Positions 22,484 to 32,703 of a DNA stretch of 34,692 nt are shown here, piece after piece. Within the stretch, counting starts at the first letter, position 1. Each line of letters starts with the position of its first letter. The notes beneath the pieces were generated by a model. That model was not told the origin of the DNA and ran no database searches. It saw nothing but the letters and a program-made list of their open reading frames with translations. Source of the DNA: Bacteroidota bacterium (GTDB lineage: Bacteria > Bacteroidota > Bacteroidia > B-17B0 > Aurantibacillaceae). The stretch covers positions 1 to 34,692 of the forward strand of contig JACDED010000033.1 in the NCBI GenBank assembly GCA_013816615.1. The letters run 5' to 3'. The position numbers and the translations under genes are program-made.

Positions 22484-23943
22484 AGTTACTGAGTGACATA
22501 ATTTATAAAGTAAGGCTGGAAGAAATAACCGGGTCAACCCATATGGCTATTTCTTCTGTTACTTTTGATTCACGGTCTGTTAAAAAAGATTCGCTGTTTG
22601 TTGCTACAAAAGGTACTGCGGTAGATGGCCATACTTATATTGATAAAGCTATTGAAAGCGGGGCCATTGCAGTTGTATGCGAAGAAATGCCCGCCAATAA
22701 AAATGAAAATGTTACTTATGTAAAAGTTGCAGATTCTTCTTATGCATTGGGTATTATTGCCTGCAACTTTTTTGATAATCCTTCTGAAAAAGTAAAACTG
22801 GTTGGTATTACTGGCACGAACGGCAAAACTACAACTGTTACTTTATTATTTAATTTATTTAAATCACTAGGTTATTCTGTTGGCTTATTATCAACTGTAG
22901 AAAATAAAATAAACAATACTATAATAGCTGCAACGCATACAACGCCGGATGCATTAACACTAAATGAGCTCCTTACAACAATGATCTCGCAGGGTTGTGA
23001 ATATGTTTTTATGGAAGTAAGCTCTCATGCGGTTGCGCAAAACCGTATTGCAGGCATAAGTTTTACAGGTGCAATTTTCAGCAACATAACGCACGATCAT
23101 TTAGATTATCATAAAACATTTGATGAATATATAAAAGCAAAGAAAGGTTTTTTTGATCAGTTGCCAAATACGGCTTTCGCATTAATAAATCGCGATGACC
23201 GCAATGGAACAGTGATGTTGCAAAATACAAAAGCGCAAAAACACACTTACGGTTTGCAAAGTATGGCCGATTTTAAATGTCGTATCCTCGAAAATCAGCT
23301 GAATGGGTTATTACTAAATATTGATAATACTGAAGTGTGGGTAAAATTAATAGGAACGTTTAACGCATATAATGTTTTAGCCGTTTATGCAACCGCTATT
23401 TTATTAAAACAAAATAAAACAAATGTGTTAACAGCGTTAAGCAATCTAAATTCTGTTGAAGGGCGTTTTCAATATATAAAATCACCAAAAGGAATTATTG
23501 GCATTATTGATTATGCGCATACCCCCGATGCATTAAAAAATGTTTTAGAAACTATAAAAGATATTCGTACCGGAAATGAACAGGTAATAACATTGATCGG
23601 TTGCGGTGGCGATCGTGATGCAACAAAGCGTCCGGTAATGGCCGCTATTGCCTGCGAGTATAGTAATAAAGTTGTTCTTACTTCTGATAATCCGCGCAGC
23701 GAAGACCCTGAAGACATATTGAACCAAATGCAAAAAGGAATTAATCCTGCAGATGCAAAAAAAACATTAAGGATAACAGATAGAAAAGAAGCAATTAAAA
23801 CCGCTTGTAGTTTAAGTAATCCCGGTGATATTATTTTAATTGCAGGTAAAGGACACGAAAAATACCAGGAGATAAAAGGGGTAAAACATTTATTTGACGA
23901 TTACGCTATTTTAAAAGAAACGATTAAAACACTGGATATATAA
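22480..23943 (+). CDS. murE: UDP-MurNAc-tripeptide synthetase MurE
   Basis: MurE adds the third stem-peptide residue to UDP-MurNAc-L-Ala-D-Glu in the cytoplasm. The 487-residue protein has the Mur-ligase ATP loop TGTNGKTT (111-118), the middle domain with [12 protein letters not shown] and [14 protein letters not shown], and the C-terminal domain with D403NPR406. DNPR is the known signature for meso-diaminopimelate rather than lysine, so the wall should be DAP-type. The ATG overlaps the ftsI TGA (ATGA), and its TAA overlaps the mraY ATG by one base (TAATG), so translation is coupled on both sides. murF does not follow, unlike in E. coli. Confidence 0.97.
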   Translation: MKLLSDIIYKVRLEEITGSTHMAISSVTFDSRSVKKDSLFVATKGTAVDGHTYIDKAIESGAIAVVCEEMPANKNENVTYVKVADSSYALGIIACNFFDNPSEKVKLVGITGTNGKTTTVTLLFNLFKSLGYSVGLLSTVENKINNTIIAATHTTPDALTLNELLTTMISQGCEYVFMEVSSHAVAQNRIAGISFTGAIFSNITHDHLDYHKTFDEYIKAKKGFFDQLPNTAFALINRDDRNGTVMLQNTKAQKHTYGLQSMADFKCRILENQLNGLLLNIDNTEVWVKLIGTFNAYNVLAVYATAILLKQNKTNVLTALSNLNSVEGRFQYIKSPKGIIGIIDYAHTPDALKNVLETIKDIRTGNEQVITLIGCGGDRDATKRPVMAAIACEYSNKVVLTSDNPRSEDPEDILNQMQKGINPADAKKTLRITDRKEAIKTACSLSNPGDIILIAGKGHEKYQEIKGVKHLFDDYAILKETIKTLDI

Positions 23944-25208
23944 TGTTATACTATTTATTTCAATATTTAGATAGAGCGTTCGACTTCCCCGGAGCCGGTG
24001 TGTTTCAGTATATTTCATTCCGTGCAGCTTTAGCATTGATCAGTTCACTTATTATTTCTTTGATCTTTGGTAAACGTATTATTGAATTCATCCGCAAAAA
24101 ACAAATTGGCGAAACCATTCGTGAATTAGGGTTGGATGGTCAAACAAAAAAAGCCGGCACACCAACTATGGGCGGCTTAATAATTATTGCAGCTATTATT
24201 ATTCCAACTTTATTATTTGCAAAAGTATTAAATGTATATATCGTTTTAATGATTATCTCTACTATTTGGTTGGGAGGAATCGGTTTTTTAGATGATTACA
24301 TTAAAGTATTTAAAAAGAATAAAGAAGGCTTACAGGGTAAATTTAAAATTATTGGCCAGGTTGGGATTGGATTGATTGTTGGCTGCGTATTTTATTTTCA
24401 TCCGGATGTTGTAATTAAAGAGCGTATTGCGCCGGCAAAAAACGATCTTTTAAATATTACATCCAATAAAACAGATGAAAAATTTAATACACCAATGTAT
24501 GCCGATAAAGCAGTGAAGAATTTAAAAACAACCATTCCGTTCTTAAAAAATAATGAATTGGATTATAGCAAATTTATTTCATGGGCTTGTAATGATTGTG
24601 CTAAATACGGTTGGATCATTTTTATCCCAATGGTAATTTTAATTGTAACAGCAGTTTCCAATGGCGCCAACATAACAGATGGCATTGATGGCCTGGCTGC
24701 AGGAACAAGTGCCATCATTGGTGTGGTGTTAGGTATACTTGCTTACGTTTCGGGTAATACTATTTTTGCCGACTACTTAAACATTATGTACATACCCAAC
24801 TCCGGTGAGCTCGTGGTATTTATGGCCGCATTCATAGGAGCGTGCGTTGGTTTCTTGTGGTACAATTCTTTTCCTGCACAAGTATTTATGGGTGATACAG
24901 GAAGCCTTGCCATTGGTGGAATTATTGCAGTGTATGCGATCGCTATCCGTAAAGAATTACTGATCCCTATTTTATGCGGCGTGTTTTTAGTAGAAAATGT
25001 TTCGGTGATCTTACAGGTTTATTATTTCAAGTATCAAAAAAAGAAAAGAGGTTTAGAATATGCACAAACACATCGCTTATTTAAAATGGCACCATTGCAT
25101 CATCATTATCAAAAAGTAGGTTTTCATGAATCAAAAATAGTAATGCGGTTTTTTATTATAGGAATTATGTTGGCGGTATTAACATTTGTAACGTTGAAAT
25201 TAAGATAG
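23943..25208 (+). CDS. mraY: Phospho-N-acetylmuramoyl-pentapeptide transferase MraY
   Basis: This polytopic inner-membrane enzyme makes lipid I from UDP-MurNAc-pentapeptide and undecaprenyl phosphate. About ten helices, the aspartate pair in GFLDDYIK (Asp117-Asp118), [11 protein letters not shown] near 240-250, FMGDTGSLA and the HHHYQ block near the C-terminus are all present. At 421 residues it is about 60 longer than E. coli MraY. The extra length is a hydrophilic loop at about residues 158-222 ([20 protein letters not shown] onward). I recall this extension in other Bacteroidota. It overlaps murE and murD by one base each. Confidence 0.97.
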   Translation: MLYYLFQYLDRAFDFPGAGVFQYISFRAALALISSLIISLIFGKRIIEFIRKKQIGETIRELGLDGQTKKAGTPTMGGLIIIAAIIIPTLLFAKVLNVYIVLMIISTIWLGGIGFLDDYIKVFKKNKEGLQGKFKIIGQVGIGLIVGCVFYFHPDVVIKERIAPAKNDLLNITSNKTDEKFNTPMYADKAVKNLKTTIPFLKNNELDYSKFISWACNDCAKYGWIIFIPMVILIVTAVSNGANITDGIDGLAAGTSAIIGVVLGILAYVSGNTIFADYLNIMYIPNSGELVVFMAAFIGACVGFLWYNSFPAQVFMGDTGSLAIGGIIAVYAIAIRKELLIPILCGVFLVENVSVILQVYYFKYQKKKRGLEYAQTHRLFKMAPLHHHYQKVGFHESKIVMRFFIIGIMLAVLTFVTLKLR

Positions 25209-26554
25209 TGAGCAAACGAATTGTGATACTTGGTAGCGGTGAAAGTGGAGTAGGAAGTGCAGTGCTCGCAAAACAAAAAGGTTTCGACGTTTTTGTAAGT
25301 GACAAATCATTGATAAAAGAAAAGTATAAAGAACAATTAATTGAAGAAAAAATTTTGTTTGAAGAAGGAGTACATACCGAAGAAAAGATCCTGAATGCCG
25401 ATGAGGTGATCAAGAGTCCGGGTATTCCTGATAAAGTAGAATTGATCCAAAAATTAAAAGCAAAAAAAATTCCGGTGATCTCGGAAATTGAATTTGCAGG
25501 AAGATATACGAATGCAAAAAAAATATGTATAACAGGATCGAACGGTAAAACAACTACAACTTTGTTAACCTATCACATATTAAAAAAAGCAGGCTATAAT
25601 GTTGGTCTTGGTGGCAACGTAGGCAAAAGCTTTGCTATGCAGGTAGCGCGTGAGAATTTTGATTATTATGTGTTGGAGTTAAGCAGTTTTCAATTGGATG
25701 GCATGTTTGATTTTGTTGCCGATGTTGCTGTATTATTAAATATTACGCCTGATCATTTAGACAGGTACGATTATAAATTTGAAAATTATGTAGAATCAAA
25801 ATTCAGAATAACTCAAAACCAAAGTAACAAAAATGCTTTTGTGTATTGTGCGGATGACCTAATCATTCAGGCGTACATGCAGGAGCATAAATTTGCAGCC
25901 GAGCTCGTTCCATTCAGCATCAAAAAACCAATTGATGGCCACGGCGCATTTTTAAACGAGAACCAATTAACCCTTAATTATAAACCAAACCAACAACCCT
26001 TAACTATGACAATTGAAGAACTAGCACTCCAGGGTAAACACAATGTTTACAACAGCATGGCGGCCTCGCTTGCTACCCGCATCGTAGATGTGAGAAAAGA
26101 GATCATCCGCGAATCTTTGCAGGATTTTCAAAACATTGAACACCGTTTAGAATTCATTGCTACTATTAATGGCATTGAATTTATTAACGATTCAAAAGCA
26201 ACCAATGTAAACTCCACATGGTATGCGCTTGAAAGTATGCAGAAACCTGTAGTTTGGATCTGTGGCGGACAAGACAAAGGCAACGACTACAATGAGCTTT
26301 TTGACCTTGTAAAAGAAAAAGTAAAAGCAATTATTTGCTTAGGTAAAGACAACAAAAAAATTGTTGCTGCATTTAAGGATGCTGTAGAATTAATAGTTGA
26401 AACTGACAATGCAAATGATGCAGTTGCCGCTTCTTACAAGATCGGTAAAAAAGGTGATGTTGTTTTATTATCTCCTGCATGCGCAAGTTTTGATCTTTTT
26501 CAAAATTACGAAGACAGGGGTATGCAATTTAAACGTGCAGTAAAAGGTTTGTAA
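25208..26554 (+). CDS. murD: UDP-MurNAc-L-alanine:D-glutamate ligase MurD
   Basis: MurD adds D-glutamate to UDP-MurNAc-L-Ala. The N-terminal Rossmann-like domain starts VILGSGESGVGSAVLA, the ATP loop TGSNGKTT is at 109-116, and ELSSFQLDG, NITPDHLDRY and NDSKATNVNST mark the central and C-terminal domains. Length 448 is typical. The start is GTG at 25208, overlapping the mraY TAG by one base (TAGTG). A 154-bp gap with a promoter candidate separates it from ftsW, the first real gap after the ftsL-to-murD run. Confidence 0.97.
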   Translation: MSKRIVILGSGESGVGSAVLAKQKGFDVFVSDKSLIKEKYKEQLIEEKILFEEGVHTEEKILNADEVIKSPGIPDKVELIQKLKAKKIPVISEIEFAGRYTNAKKICITGSNGKTTTTLLTYHILKKAGYNVGLGGNVGKSFAMQVARENFDYYVLELSSFQLDGMFDFVADVAVLLNITPDHLDRYDYKFENYVESKFRITQNQSNKNAFVYCADDLIIQAYMQEHKFAAELVPFSIKKPIDGHGAFLNENQLTLNYKPNQQPLTMTIEELALQGKHNVYNSMAASLATRIVDVRKEIIRESLQDFQNIEHRLEFIATINGIEFINDSKATNVNSTWYALESMQKPVVWICGGQDKGNDYNELFDLVKEKVKAIICLGKDNKKIVAAFKDAVELIVETDNANDAVAASYKIGKKGDVVLLSPACASFDLFQNYEDRGMQFKRAVKGL

Positions 26555-26637
26555 TAAAATTTCAGATCAGTGACCCTGGTTTAAAGTTTTTCATTACAAA
26601 ATTTTATTGTAGCCTCTGCTAAAATAAATGATCCTCA

Positions 26638-26667
26638 TTTGTTAATGAATCCTGCGCTTTAAATTTT
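26638..26667 (+). promoter_or_regulatory. Internal promoter candidate upstream of ftsW
   Basis: TTTG (26638-26641) and TAAATTTT (26660-26667; seven of eight matches to a TAnnTTTG box) are 18 bp apart, 41 bp before the ftsW ATG. It could drive ftsW-murG-murC-ftsQ-ftsA separately from the mraZ promoter. Confidence 0.5.
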
Positions 26668-26708
26668 CAGAATAATTGACGTGAAAAACCATATAAATTA
26701 AATAAAAA

Positions 26709-27863
26709 ATGAAACTGTTTAACTATTTAAAAGGTGATAAAGTGATCTGGGCAATAATGTTCTTATTGTCGTTGCTTTCTGTATTGGTAGTTTACAGTGC
26801 GGTTGTTACACTTGCGCATAAATTTAAGCAGGGTAATACCGAATATTATTTAATTAAACATTTTGTGATCATTGCATTGGGGTTTGGTATTGCTTACATG
26901 TTTCACAAGATAAAATATACAATATTTTCAAAAATTGCGCAGATAGGATTTATTCTTTCTATCCCACTTTTGGTTTATACATTATTAAAAGGCGTAAGTG
27001 CCGGCGAAGCTTCGCGTTGGTTAGAAGTTCCCGGTATTGGTTTAACATTTCAATCTTCTGATATTGCAAAGTTAATGTTGATCATTTATGTTGCGCGTGT
27101 ACTTACTATAAGAGGGAAGGAACTGATAGATTTCAAATCTGTTTTTAAACATCTTTTACTTCCTATAGGTATTATTTGCATCTTAATTTTACCGGCCAAT
27201 TTTTCTACAGCGGCTTTATTGTTTTTTAATTGTTTGGTATTGATGTTTGTAGGGGGCATCAATATTAAGATCATTTTAAAAATTTTAGCTGTTTGCGTTT
27301 TAGTTGGTACTCTTTTTATCTCGTGGATATGGTTTGGACCTGAAACTATTCCCGGCCGTCGCGGCCCAACATGGCGAGCGCGTATAGAAAGTTTTAGCAG
27401 CGGCGATTCAAAAAGTAATTACCAAAGTGAGCAGGCAAAAATTGCAATTGCCACAGGTGGTGTAATTGGTAAAGGTCCGGGTAACAGTACACAACGTGCA
27501 TTTTTACCGCAGGCCTCATCTGATTTTATTTATGCTATTATTATTGAAGAGTATGGTTTGTTAAGTGGCTTTGTGTTACTTTTTCTTTATATGATATTAT
27601 TATATAGAGGTATAAAAATTTTAAGGGATAATGATAAGCCATTTGGTTCATTTGTTGCTGTAGGGCTTTCGTTCAGCCTGGTATTCCAGGCATTGGTAAA
27701 CATGGCTGTAGCGGTAAATTTATTTCCGGTAACGGGTCAGCCTTTGCCACTTATAAGTATGGGCGGAACATCTATTTGGTTTACAATGATCGCTATCGGA
27801 ATTATTTTAAGTATAAGCCGTAGTGTAGAAGATAAATCTGAAGAAAAACTTGAAACAGCTTAA
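26709..27863 (+). CDS. ftsW: SEDS peptidoglycan glycosyltransferase FtsW
   Basis: FtsW polymerises septal glycan strands from lipid II together with FtsI. The 384-residue product has about ten membrane helices and SEDS landmarks: the large periplasmic loop with PGRRGPTWRARIESF and the glycosylase-family blocks SSDFIYAIIIEEYG and GQPLPLISMGGTS. Position between murD and murG identifies it as FtsW rather than RodA. A short Glu-rich tail (EDKSEEKLETA) ends the protein. Its last 14 bases overlap the murG start. It has its own promoter candidate. Confidence 0.95.
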   Translation: MKLFNYLKGDKVIWAIMFLLSLLSVLVVYSAVVTLAHKFKQGNTEYYLIKHFVIIALGFGIAYMFHKIKYTIFSKIAQIGFILSIPLLVYTLLKGVSAGEASRWLEVPGIGLTFQSSDIAKLMLIIYVARVLTIRGKELIDFKSVFKHLLLPIGIICILILPANFSTAALLFFNCLVLMFVGGINIKIILKILAVCVLVGTLFISWIWFGPETIPGRRGPTWRARIESFSSGDSKSNYQSEQAKIAIATGGVIGKGPGNSTQRAFLPQASSDFIYAIIIEEYGLLSGFVLLFLYMILLYRGIKILRDNDKPFGSFVAVGLSFSLVFQALVNMAVAVNLFPVTGQPLPLISMGGTSIWFTMIAIGIILSISRSVEDKSEEKLETA

Positions 27864-28968
27864 AGTCATATTAAGTGGTGGTGGCACCGGGGGACACATT
27901 TTTCCCGCAATAGCCATAGCGAACGAAATAAAAAAATTAGTTCCCGATTCAGAAATATTATTTGTTGGAGCAATAGGCAAGATGGAAATGGAAAAAGTTC
28001 CCGCTGCCGGTTATCGCATAATTGGCATTGCCATTGCTGGCTTACAGCGTAAACTGACTCTTGCAAATTTAAAATTACCTTACCTTATCATTAAAAGTTT
28101 ATTGTCTGCAAGAAAAATAATTAACGATTTTAAACCGAGTGTTGTTGTTGGAACCGGTGGTTATGCGAGTGGTCCGCTTTTACGGGCCGCAACTACCAAA
28201 GGAGTGCCGGCTTTGATACAGGAACAGAATTCATATGCAGGCATTACCAATAAGATCTTATCATTAAAAGTAAAAAAGATCTGTGTGGCTTATGAAGGCA
28301 TGGAAAAATTTTTTCCAAAAGAAAAAATAATGCTTACAGGAAATCCCGTAAGACAGGATATTTCAAATATCGAAGAAAAAAGAGCAGAAGCTTTTTCTTT
28401 TTTTAAGTTAGATCCCAATAAAAAAACAGTTTTAGTTGTTGGTGGAAGTCTTGGCGCCAAAGCAATTAACGAAGCAGTTGGCGTTGGACTTAAGAAATTT
28501 GCAGACAATAGTATTCAACTGGTTTGGCAAACAGGCAAAATTTATTTTGAAACAGCCAAACAACAGGCAAAAGATTTTGAAAGTAAAAATATAACAGCAG
28601 TCGATTTTATTTCGCGTATGGATCTGGCTTATGCTTTTGCCGATGTAGTAATTTCAAGAGCGGGGGCAGGGGCGATCTCAGAATTATGTATCGTTCAAAA
28701 GCCCTGCATTCTTGTTCCATTGCCAACAGCGGCAGAAGATCATCAAACAAAAAATGCAATGTCGCTGGTAAATAAAAATGCGGCCATTTTGGTAAAAGAT
28801 ACGGAAGCAACAAAAGTATTAGTAGATAAAGCTATTGAACTGATAAATAATTCTACCGAACAACAAACATTAAAAGGGAATATGAAACAGCTGGCTTTTT
28901 TAAACTCGGCAAATGTAATTGCAAAAGAGGTTTTAAAACTGGCAAACTATAATATGGATAAAGGATGA
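27850..28968 (+). CDS. murG: UDP-GlcNAc transferase MurG (lipid II synthesis)
   Basis: MurG adds GlcNAc to lipid I on the inner face of the membrane. The N-terminal glycine loop SGGGTGGHIFPA is at residues 9-20, TGGYASGPLL near 100, QEQNSYAG near 125, the second glycine loop VVGGSLGAKAINEA near 198, and SRAGAGAISEL and PTAAEDHQTKNA in the UDP-GlcNAc site. Length 372 is normal. The start is TTG at 27850 inside the ftsW 3' end. The next ATG is beyond the first glycine loop, so TTG or another upstream start is needed. Confidence 0.97.
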   Translation: MKQLKVILSGGGTGGHIFPAIAIANEIKKLVPDSEILFVGAIGKMEMEKVPAAGYRIIGIAIAGLQRKLTLANLKLPYLIIKSLLSARKIINDFKPSVVVGTGGYASGPLLRAATTKGVPALIQEQNSYAGITNKILSLKVKKICVAYEGMEKFFPKEKIMLTGNPVRQDISNIEEKRAEAFSFFKLDPNKKTVLVVGGSLGAKAINEAVGVGLKKFADNSIQLVWQTGKIYFETAKQQAKDFESKNITAVDFISRMDLAYAFADVVISRAGAGAISELCIVQKPCILVPLPTAAEDHQTKNAMSLVNKNAAILVKDTEATKVLVDKAIELINNSTEQQTLKGNMKQLAFLNSANVIAKEVLKLANYNMDKG

Positions 28969-29034
28969 AAGACAAATGATGAAAGACTTAACCCTCTTTA
29001 ATCCTTAATCTTAAATCTTTAATCAATTTTTGAA

Positions 29035-30423
29035 ATGAACATACTTAACTATAGGCTCTATTATTTTCTTGGCGTTGGAGGCATCGGTATGAGTGCTTTG
29101 GCGCGATTCTTCAGCCATTATAAAAAAGAAGTTATTGGTTATGATAAAACTGCTACTAACTTAACAAACCAATTGCAGGACGAGGGAATTGCCTGCCATT
29201 TTGATGATAATGTTACGGCATTGGAATCTATTTTGAGTTCTTACAAAAAAGAAGAGGTACTCATTGTATACACACCCGCAGTTCCGAAAGAGCATAATGA
29301 GTATCAATTTCTTTTAAGGAATAATTATACCATTTTAAAACGTTCTGTTGTTTTGGGTGAGATCACTAAACAATTTAAAACCATTGCCATTGCCGGAACA
29401 CATGGTAAAACAACAACAACTACACTTGTTACTCACTTGTTAAAAAGCGCAGGCATCAATTGTTTTTCGTTTATGGGGGGTATTTCTAAAAATTATAATA
29501 CCAATTTGCTGCTTGGAGATGTGAATGATAAAGATGCTTTCGTGGTTGTTGAGGCCGATGAATACGACCGTTCTTTTTTAACACTGCATCCTCAAATAGC
29601 TGTTATTACGAGTGTTGATGCCGATCACTTAGACATTTACGGTAACGCCGAACACGTTAAGGAAGGTTATGCTTTATTCGCAAAACAGGTGAAAACTGAC
29701 GGCACCCTCATTGTTAAAAAAAATGTTGATAACGATTTGACGCTGAGTAATAAACGCCTGATCTACTCATTAAATTTAGATACGGAATATTGTGCCGAAT
29801 CCATTGTTATGGAGAATGCCCAGTTTTCGTACAACATTAAAAGTCCTGTTGAGGCTATATATGGCGTCACGCTTGGTTTACCGGGCCTGCACAACATTGA
29901 AAATTCGATTGCAGCAGTTGCAATTGCACAGCAGATCGGGATAAAAGGTGATGTGATAAAAAATGCTTTACGTTCTTTTAGTGGTGTTAAACGCCGTTTT
30001 GATTATAGGGTGAAAACCGAAAAAGTGGTCTACATTGATGATTATGCTCATCATCCCGAAGAATTAAAAGCTACTATTGGATCGGTAAAGAAACTTTATC
30101 CCGGAAAAAAAGTGACAGGCATTTTTCAACCGCATTTGTTTAGTCGTACGCGCGATTTTATAGATGAGTTTGCGGCAAGCCTGGATATGTTGGACGAATG
30201 TATTTTGTTAGATATCTACCCGGCACGCGAAAAACCAATTGAAGGTGTTACTTCTGAATGGTTATTGAGCAAGATGAAGTTGAAGGACAAAAAATTGATG
30301 ACTAAACAACAGGTGTTGGATAAAATGAAAGAAAGCTCACCCGAAGTTTTGGTAACAATGGGAGCAGGAGATGTTGATTCCCTTATTGAACCACTTGAAA
30401 AAATATTAAATACAAAAGTTTGA
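29035..30423 (+). CDS. murC: UDP-N-acetylmuramate:L-alanine ligase MurC
   Basis: MurC adds the first stem-peptide residue, L-Ala, to UDP-MurNAc. The start carries FLGVGGIGMSALA (11-23), the ATP loop GTHGKTTT is at 121-128, followed by VVEADEYDRSFL, SVDADHLDIYG, and the C-terminal YIDDYAHHPEELKATI and FQPHLFSRTRDF. Length 462 is typical. A 66-bp spacer with no clear element separates it from murG. Its TGA overlaps the TTG start of ftsQ by 3 bases. ddl, which follows murC in some bacteria, is absent here. Confidence 0.97.
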   Translation: MNILNYRLYYFLGVGGIGMSALARFFSHYKKEVIGYDKTATNLTNQLQDEGIACHFDDNVTALESILSSYKKEEVLIVYTPAVPKEHNEYQFLLRNNYTILKRSVVLGEITKQFKTIAIAGTHGKTTTTTLVTHLLKSAGINCFSFMGGISKNYNTNLLLGDVNDKDAFVVVEADEYDRSFLTLHPQIAVITSVDADHLDIYGNAEHVKEGYALFAKQVKTDGTLIVKKNVDNDLTLSNKRLIYSLNLDTEYCAESIVMENAQFSYNIKSPVEAIYGVTLGLPGLHNIENSIAAVAIAQQIGIKGDVIKNALRSFSGVKRRFDYRVKTEKVVYIDDYAHHPEELKATIGSVKKLYPGKKVTGIFQPHLFSRTRDFIDEFAASLDMLDECILLDIYPAREKPIEGVTSEWLLSKMKLKDKKLMTKQQVLDKMKESSPEVLVTMGAGDVDSLIEPLEKILNTKV

Positions 30424-31232
30424 AAAAACTAAACTATAAAAAAATCTTAATTACCGTTCTTTGGATTATTGCCATTGTAGGCTTAACAAGCTCATGGGCT
30501 TTCGTTTCAAAAAGTGAAAGAAACATTGTTGCAAAAACCTTGAATATTTCTATTCACAACAACGATGAGAATTTATTTTTAAGCGAAAAAGATATTAAGC
30601 AATTTTTTGTTGAACGAAAAGATTCACTTCTTCTTAATCAATACAAAAACATTAATATTCCTGAGCTGGAAAAAAGCCTGAACTCACATCCTGCTATTGA
30701 AAATGCAGAAGTTGCAGCAGATATTAACGGCGAAATAAAAATTGATATCACGCAACGCACTCCTGTTTTGAGGATCATCAACAAAGACGGGGAAAGTTTT
30801 TACATTGATTCTCAAACGAAATTAATGCCTTTGAACGATAACTATTCTGCACGTGTACTCATAGCAAGCGGATTTATTTACGAACCTTTTTCACGTCGCT
30901 ACCAATATTCAGTAGACCAGATCAAAAAAAGCGAATCGTTTAAAGAAGTAAGCTTACTGGATGATATTTACGATGTGGCAGATTTTATAAATAAAGATTC
31001 GGTGTTAACGAACCTGATCCACCAGATCTACGTAAACGAAGAAAAAGAAATTGAGCTCTTTCCCGCAATTGGCAATCACAAAATTATTTTTGGTAATGCA
31101 ACTGATGTTGCCGAAAAATTTAATAAACTGAAATTATTTTATACAGAAGGCATGAATAAAGCCGATAGCTGGACAAAATATTCGAACATAAATTTAAAAT
31201 ATAAAAACTTAGTAGTTTGTACTAAAAAATAA
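30420..31232 (+). CDS. ftsQ: Cell-division protein FtsQ
   Basis: This 270-residue bitopic protein has a basic N-terminus (MKKLNYKK), a membrane helix at about 8-28 (ILITVLWIIAIVGLTSSWAF), a POTRA-like segment at about 38-110 (NEDLKQ-like pattern with SEKDIKQFFVER and AIENAEVAADINGEIKIDIT) and a beta domain beyond. It connects FtsL/FtsB to the early divisome. Identification rests on position between murC and ftsA, topology and the QRTPVLRIIN segment, since the family is poorly conserved. The start is TTG at 30420, overlapping the murC stop. Confidence 0.9.
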   Translation: MKKLNYKKILITVLWIIAIVGLTSSWAFVSKSERNIVAKTLNISIHNNDENLFLSEKDIKQFFVERKDSLLLNQYKNINIPELEKSLNSHPAIENAEVAADINGEIKIDITQRTPVLRIINKDGESFYIDSQTKLMPLNDNYSARVLIASGFIYEPFSRRYQYSVDQIKKSESFKEVSLLDDIYDVADFINKDSVLTNLIHQIYVNEEKEIELFPAIGNHKIIFGNATDVAEKFNKLKLFYTEGMNKADSWTKYSNINLKYKNLVVCTKK

Positions 31233-31237
31233 AAATT

Positions 31238-32593
31238 ATGGAAAAAACAACAAATCAAGGCAACCCTAATTTAGCTTCCGAACTGGTTGTTGGGGTAGAT
31301 ATTGGAACAACTAAAATTGCTGCTATTGTTGGCCGTAAAAATGAATTTGGTAAAATTGAAATACTAGGCATTGGTAAATCTGAGTCTCTTGGTGTTAACC
31401 GCGGTGTAGTGGTTAACATAGAGCAAACCGTTGGGTCTATTAAAGCGGCTGTAGCAATGGCTGCCGATAAAGCAAATGTGGATATTGGTGAAGTAATCGT
31501 TGGTATTGCCGGCCAACATATTAAAAGTATGCAACACCGTGGTATGATCATCCGTCAGAGTTTAGAAGATGAGATCAACCAAAAAGATATTGATAATTTA
31601 ATTGATAATATGCACCGTTTGGTGATGAGCCCGGGTGAAGAGATCATTCATGTTATTCCACAGGAATATATTATTGATAACGAATCAGGAATTAAAAACC
31701 CAATTGGTCATGCAGGTATCCGTTTAGAAGGAAATTTTCATATTATTACAGGGCAAATTTCGGCAGTAAAAAATATTTTTAAATGTATTAACCGTGCAAG
31801 TTTAGAAACTGTTGATCTTCACTTAGAGCCATTAGCAAGTGCTGATGCGGTTTTAAGTGATGAAGAAAAAGAAGCAGGTGTTGTGTTGGTTGATATTGGT
31901 GGTGGTACAACAGATGTTGCTATTTTTTACGATGGCATTATCCGTCACACGGCTGTAATTCCCTTTGGTGGAAACATTATTACCGAAGATATTAAAGAAG
32001 GCTGCAGTATTATTAAAACACAGGCCGAGCAATTAAAAATGCGTTTTGGTTCTGCTTTATCTCAAGAGAATCAGGAGAACGAAATCATTTCTATTCCCGG
32101 TTTACGTGGCCGTCCGCACAAAGAGATCTCTGTTAAATTTTTAGCGCAGATCATCCAGGCGCGTATGGAAGAGATTTTAGAATTCGTTTTATTCGAAATT
32201 AAAAGTAGTGGTTTTGAGCGTAAACTTGCTGCAGGTATTGTTGTAACAGGTGGCGGCGCTTTATTAAAACATTTACCGCAATTGGTAATGTTAACTACCG
32301 GGATGGATTGCCGTATTGGTACACCAAACGAACACCTTGCAACGAATGATGATGAATTAAAAAATCCATTATATGCAACAGGTGTTGGTTTAGTAATGAA
32401 AGGTATTGAAAAATACGAACGCGATGCTAAGCGTGGTGTTAACGCTGTTAAAGTAGAGAATCAAGCAAGTAAAGAAGAAGAAAAACAAAAAGAAGCAAAA
32501 AAGATCGTTGGACATTCAAAGAAAAAGATCGGAACTTATTTTACTGATCTTATTGGAAGAACAAAAGATTGGATGAGTGACGATATAGAATAA
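31238..32593 (+). CDS. ftsA: Cell-division actin homologue FtsA
   Basis: FtsA tethers FtsZ filaments to the membrane. The 451-residue protein has actin-fold nucleotide motifs VVGVDIGTTKIAAIVG (17-32), VVLVDIGGGTTDVAIF near 210 and VVTGGGALLKHL near 330, plus the 1C (SHS2) subdomain between about 85 and 165. After a Glu/Lys-rich linker of about 40 residues the C-terminus carries a short amphipathic helix (YFTDLIGRTKDWMSDDI), the expected membrane anchor. It starts 5 bases after ftsQ. A 110-bp spacer precedes ftsZ. Confidence 0.97.
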   Translation: MEKTTNQGNPNLASELVVGVDIGTTKIAAIVGRKNEFGKIEILGIGKSESLGVNRGVVVNIEQTVGSIKAAVAMAADKANVDIGEVIVGIAGQHIKSMQHRGMIIRQSLEDEINQKDIDNLIDNMHRLVMSPGEEIIHVIPQEYIIDNESGIKNPIGHAGIRLEGNFHIITGQISAVKNIFKCINRASLETVDLHLEPLASADAVLSDEEKEAGVVLVDIGGGTTDVAIFYDGIIRHTAVIPFGGNIITEDIKEGCSIIKTQAEQLKMRFGSALSQENQENEIISIPGLRGRPHKEISVKFLAQIIQARMEEILEFVLFEIKSSGFERKLAAGIVVTGGGALLKHLPQLVMLTTGMDCRIGTPNEHLATNDDELKNPLYATGVGLVMKGIEKYERDAKRGVNAVKVENQASKEEEKQKEAKKIVGHSKKKIGTYFTDLIGRTKDWMSDDIE

Positions 32594-32703
32594 TTATAAG
32601 TTTTTAGTGTTTAGTTTTTAATAAAGAAAACAATTCACGATAAACTTTGTAATAGTAACAACAATAATTAAGCACTTATAATTAATAACTTAAAACTAAC
32701 AAA

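Noticed and set aside
22480-30423. murF and ddl within the dcw cluster
   Set aside because: All frames between the named genes are accounted for; neither gene is present here and they must lie elsewhere.
31255-31551. 98-codon frame antisense to ftsA
   Set aside because: It is a shadow of a strongly conserved coding region, with no start signal or recognisable product.
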